NCBI GenBank assembly: GCA_050943215.1
Contig: JBMNOU010000063.1
Span: forward strand, 1-9,958
Length of the DNA: 9,958 nt
Reading direction: 5' to 3'
Source of the DNA: JBMNOU01 sp050943215
GTDB taxonomy: Bacteria > Bacillota > Clostridia > Christensenellales > SZUA-584
Within the stretch, counting starts at the first letter, position 1; every line of letters begins with the position of its first letter. Shown here piece by piece: positions 7,330-9,958 of the stretch. Position numbers and translations under genes: made by a program. The notes beneath the pieces were generated by a model. It saw nothing but the letters and a program-made list of their open reading frames with translations, searched no databases and was not told where the DNA came from.

Positions 7330-9397
7330 TGCTATGTCTCCTTCTAAAAAACCTGTTTTTCATTGTCGTCTTGAAAATCAACTTATCTAAAAGTATCAGC
7401 ACCTGTGGTAAAACAAAAATTGTTAAACATCCCGATAAAACGGCGCCTCGGCCAATCAACGTGCCCAGCTGAGACATCGCCTGCTGCGTAAAGGTCGCGG
7501 CGACAACAAAACCCGCGCTAGCCAATACCAAAGCCGACATCAATATTGATGGCCCCGCTTTTTCTGAAGCAAATTCTGCTGCTTCTTTTTTGCCGAGGGT
7601 CTTTCTTCCTTCCAGATAATAATTCGTCATCAGTATTGCGTAATCTATTGTGGCGCCAAGCTGAACAGCACTGATAACCATATACCCGATAAAAATCATC
7701 GAATTCCCTGTAAAATACGGTATTGACATATTGATCCATATCGATGATTCAATCACAAACAACAGTATCAATGGTATTGATACCGATCTGAATGTAAGAA
7801 GTATTATAATTCCCACAAAAAGGATTGATAATATCGTCACCAATAAAAAGTCTCCGGATGTAGCGTTTCGGATATCGTAGATAACAGGTGATGCTCCGGT
7901 AACATAGGCCTTTTCATACCATTTTGATACAACCTGCCGCACCTCAGTAACAGCAGCCAATGCGCTTTCACTTTCAATTTCTGCATCTACTTCAACGATA
8001 TATCGTGAATAATCTTGGCTTAAGAACTCTTCCTTAATGTTCTCGGGAACAATCTCTTCAGGCGTAGATGGGTCAATAAATGCATATAATCCCTGAACAC
8101 TCTTAACATATGTAAGTGCGTCAAGATCGTTCTTCATTTCATATTCGGATGACGCATTCCCTTTTGGCACCAGCACAACAAAATTATTGCTTAAACCGAA
8201 TTTGCTTTTAATATTTTCATTTATTATTGTTTGCTTCTCATCCCCCACGTTGCTCGATGAATATAAGAATGTATTATTGTTTTGTGCCATAAAACAAACT
8301 ATTGAAATGATAGCCAGCAACCCAATTATAACGTATTTGACTTTTCCGCCAAGCAAATGCTGTACCTTTTTCATAGACGGTAAAAACCGTTTGTGTTTCG
8401 TTTTATCAATGCCCTTAACCCAACCAACAGAGAGCGCGGGCAACAAAATAAAGACGCAAATCATACTGAAAATGATTCCCTTAGCAAGCACAAAACCCAT
8501 ATCGGCCCCCATCGTATAGCTCATGAAGATAAGCGCAATGAAACCGACAATCGTTGTCATACCGCTCGATATTATTGAGGAAAAAGACCCGCATACCGCT
8601 CTAGCCATTGCTTTTTCCGGATCACCTTCAGTTTGTCGTTCATATTCAAACCTGTGAAGCAGGAATATTGAATAATCCATTGAGATGGCAAGCTGCAAAA
8701 TGGCGGCGCTGGCAAACGTCATATACGATATTTCCCCTAAAACAACGTTTGTTCCAAGATTAAGCAATATCGCAATACCAATTGAAATAATAAACAATGC
8801 GACTTCTATTAAAGAGTTTGTTGTAATAATCAATATAAACAGCACAATTGCAAATGCAATCAGTATGCCGGTTAATATATTGCCGCTGATTGAACTGACA
8901 TTTACATAAGCATCGATAGCGCTGCCAGTAAGGGCAATGCCGTCACCGTAAATAGCTTTAAGCTCATCGATTGCGTGATGTGTTGATTTGGCATAATCGT
9001 CTTCTTCAAAAACTATCTGCAAAAGCGCGTTATCATCCGAAAAATAGTTATTTCTAATTTCCGTATCAATCAATTCAACCGGCTTCTTTAAATCTGCGAT
9101 GTCATCAAGCCAAACGACTTTCTTTATGCCATCGACGCTTTCAATTGTCTGCTTTAACTCGAGCACCTCTGAAATACTCTTTTGCTCCAATAATAACAAG
9201 GCGCTCCCGTTATAGCTATATTCCGTTTTTAATATATCGATACCCGTCTTTGAATCCGACTTATCTGGCAGATACTTAGACATATCATAATTCTGACCGA
9301 CACCCAACATAAGAACGCTGCAAATAGCGGCCATGCAGATGAATATAATAATCACTAGTTTTCTTTTTTTGATGATCGCTTCAAAGAAATGAATCAA
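7319..9397 (-). CDS. MMPL/RND-family transporter, probable TTG start
   Basis: Large membrane transporter of the MMPL branch of the RND superfamily, expected to use the proton gradient to export lipids or other hydrophobic molecules; the substrate is unknown. From the TTG start it has 692 aa. It has the typical duplicated plan: one N-terminal membrane helix, an extracytoplasmic domain, a bundle of five helices, then the same again. Each half carries the conserved helix-4-type Asp: D241 in SMDYSIFLLHR and D585 in ATIDYAILMTNYY. GGAGG (plus 9403-9407) lies five bases before the TTG at 9397, giving MIHFFEAIIKKRKL, a normal MMPL N-terminus. An ATG at 9409 overlaps that Shine-Dalgarno, and another at 9487 would add 30 odd residues; neither has a ribosome binding site. 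The stop lies inside the start of the heptad-protein gene, so the pair forms an operon. Confidence 0.9.
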   Translation of the reverse strand: MIHFFEAIIKKRKLVIIIFICMAAICSVLMLGVGQNYDMSKYLPDKSDSKTGIDILKTEYSYNGSALLLLEQKSISEVLELKQTIESVDGIKKVVWLDDIADLKKPVELIDTEIRNNYFSDDNALLQIVFEEDDYAKSTHHAIDELKAIYGDGIALTGSAIDAYVNVSSISGNILTGILIAFAIVLFILIITTNSLIEVALFIISIGIAILLNLGTNVVLGEISYMTFASAAILQLAISMDYSIFLLHRFEYERQTEGDPEKAMARAVCGSFSSIISSGMTTIVGFIALIFMSYTMGADMGFVLAKGIIFSMICVFILLPALSVGWVKGIDKTKHKRFLPSMKKVQHLLGGKVKYVIIGLLAIISIVCFMAQNNNTFLYSSSNVGDEKQTIINENIKSKFGLSNNFVVLVPKGNASSEYEMKNDLDALTYVKSVQGLYAFIDPSTPEEIVPENIKEEFLSQDYSRYIVEVDAEIESESALAAVTEVRQVVSKWYEKAYVTGASPVIYDIRNATSGDFLLVTILSILFVGIIILLTFRSVSIPLILLFVIESSIWINMSIPYFTGNSMIFIGYMVISAVQLGATIDYAILMTNYYLEGRKTLGKKEAAEFASEKAGPSILMSALVLASAGFVVAATFTQQAMSQLGTLIGRGAVLSGCLTIFVLPQVLILLDKLIFKTTMKNRFFRRRHSNEI

Positions 9398-9402
9398 AGC
9401 AT

Positions 9403-9407
9403 CCTCC
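9403..9407 (-). promoter_or_regulatory. Ribosome binding site that decides the MMPL start
   Basis: The minus strand reads GGAGG, five bases, then TTG (9397-9395). This is the only strong Shine-Dalgarno near the possible starts of the transporter gene. The two in-frame ATG codons upstream (9409 and 9487) have no purine-rich stretch at the right distance, and the first includes part of this element. Confidence 0.65.
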
Positions 9408-9432
9408 ATTTGCGTCAAATAATGCTTAATCC

Positions 9433-9461
9433 ATAGTAGAACGAATAAGCATAACGCACAA
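9433..9461 (-). promoter_or_regulatory. Candidate promoter of the MMPL-heptad operon
   Basis: On the minus strand TTGTGC (plus 9456-9461) and TACTAT (plus 9433-9438) are 17 bases apart. Initiation near 9426 would leave a leader of about 29 nt before the TTG start. A second candidate is the perfect TATAAT at plus 9488-9493, which has no good -35 and would begin RNA near 9481, downstream of the ATG at 9487. Both choices argue against the longest reading of the transporter. Confidence 0.3.
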
Positions 9462-9528
9462 TGACCCAAGCGAAGGTTTTGCATCATATTATAAGGTGAA
9501 TTTTAATAACCTTTATGGGTGAATGATA

Positions 9529-9542
9529 AGAATATTTGCTAT
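9529..9542. repeat. 14-bp motif identical to 286-299
   Basis: AGAATATTTGCTAT is found here, between the LuxR-type gene and the MMPL gene, and again at 286-299 upstream of the lon promoter, on the same strand. Here it lies about 50-60 bp upstream of the TATAAT candidate's initiation point. It could be a shared regulator site. AT-rich composition makes chance recurrence possible. Confidence 0.3.
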
Positions 9543-9546
9543 GTAG

Positions 9547-9958
9547 TCAATCAAGTCGTACATTTGTTCCACGGAGCAGATTGATAAGCTGAAGCCTATT
9601 GGAGATGTTCATCTTTTTGTAAATGCTTTTAACATGAGATTTTACCGTGTTAATCGATATATGCAGTTTTTCGCTGATTATTTGATTCGTCATGCCTTTG
9701 GCTAATAAATCAACCACTTCTATTTCTCTTTCTGATAACGTATACTGAACCTTTAAATTTTGTTTTTCTTCAAAAATATCCAAGTCAATATTGTAAGATT
9801 TAAAAAAGTATGTACAAAGATCTACAAAAACAAACAAAGAAAAGATAGCATATGAAAGATGCGTTAACTGAAATGAAAGCTTCCTCAGTAAAATAAAATC
9901 AATAACAGAAAAAATGATCTGTGGGAAAAAAGCAATAAGAAAATATTTAGCGAGCCTT
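9547..9958 (-). CDS. LuxR-type regulator with hydrophobic N-terminal segments, C-terminal part (cut by window edge)
   Basis: The reading frame is open from the TGA stop (9547-9549) to the right edge, giving 136 codons of the C-terminal part. The end is a LuxR/GerE helix-turn-helix with the usual signature: LSEREIEVVDLLAKG, then TNQIISEKLHISINTVKSHVK with the recognition helix, then YKKMNISNRLQLI. Before it lie two hydrophobic stretches (YFLIAFFPQIIFSVIDFILL and a second near SYAIFSLFVFVDLCTYFF) that look like membrane helices. A TTG at 9837 could be read as a start of a 96-aa protein. It has no Shine-Dalgarno and would cut through the second hydrophobic stretch, so it is rejected. Membrane-bound LuxR-type regulators next to transporter genes are common in Clostridia and Actinobacteria. 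Control of the downstream MMPL operon is likely but inferred. Confidence 0.85.
   Translation of the reverse strand, partial: RLAKYFLIAFFPQIIFSVIDFILLRKLSFQLTHLSYAIFSLFVFVDLCTYFFKSYNIDLDIFEEKQNLKVQYTLSEREIEVVDLLAKGMTNQIISEKLHISINTVKSHVKSIYKKMNISNRLQLINLLRGTNVRLD

Noticed and set aside
9395..9430. Hairpin AAGCAT/ATGCTT around the MMPL ribosome binding site as a riboswitch
   Set aside because: The stem is six or seven pairs with a 17-19 nt loop that leaves GGAGG unpaired, and no known riboswitch core is present.

Overview
The window looks like part of the chromosome of a low-GC Gram-positive bacterium, most likely an anaerobic Clostridia-type Firmicute. This rests on moderately AT-rich DNA, strong GGAGG-type ribosome binding sites, a LonA plus a membrane-anchored LonB of the Bacillus/Clostridia type, a DegV-type gene start, and a pair of genes (MMPL transporter plus XXXLXXG heptad-repeat secreted protein) common in that phylum. 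No taxonomic marker such as rRNA is present, so finer placement is not possible.

Layout: (1) 1-36, minus strand: the first 12 codons of a gene that looks like a DegV family fatty-acid binding protein. (2) 37-390: a 354-bp divergent intergenic region with promoters for degV and lon, a 16-bp palindrome and a 10-bp direct repeat. (3) 391-3988, plus strand: a tight housekeeping operon of lonA, engB/ysxC (ribosome-assembly GTPase) and a COG1768-type metallophosphoesterase, with an 8-bp gap at the first junction and an ATGA overlap at the second. (4) 3985-5637, minus strand: lonB, which meets the plus operon tail to tail with a 4-bp overlap. (5) 5707-9397, minus strand: an MMPL/RND-family transporter translationally coupled (11-nt overlap) to a secreted heptad-repeat protein. 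(6) 9547 to the right edge, minus strand: the C-terminal part of a membrane-associated LuxR-type regulator, still open at the window end.

The left half is protein quality control and ribosome biogenesis. The right half is an envelope cassette: a LuxR-type regulator with hydrophobic N-terminal segments, an MMPL pump and an exported coiled-coil-like partner. The regulator probably controls the two genes downstream of it, but the sequence alone does not prove this.

The most unusual signals are non-coding. An RNA hairpin followed by a U-run sits between the heptad-protein gene and lonB, and its 3' arm is the lonB Shine-Dalgarno sequence. A 14-bp identical motif lies both upstream of the lon promoter and between the LuxR gene and the MMPL gene. 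The transporter also appears to start at a TTG codon chosen by a strong GGAGG. I saw no CRISPR array, tRNA, rRNA, insertion sequence or phage gene.
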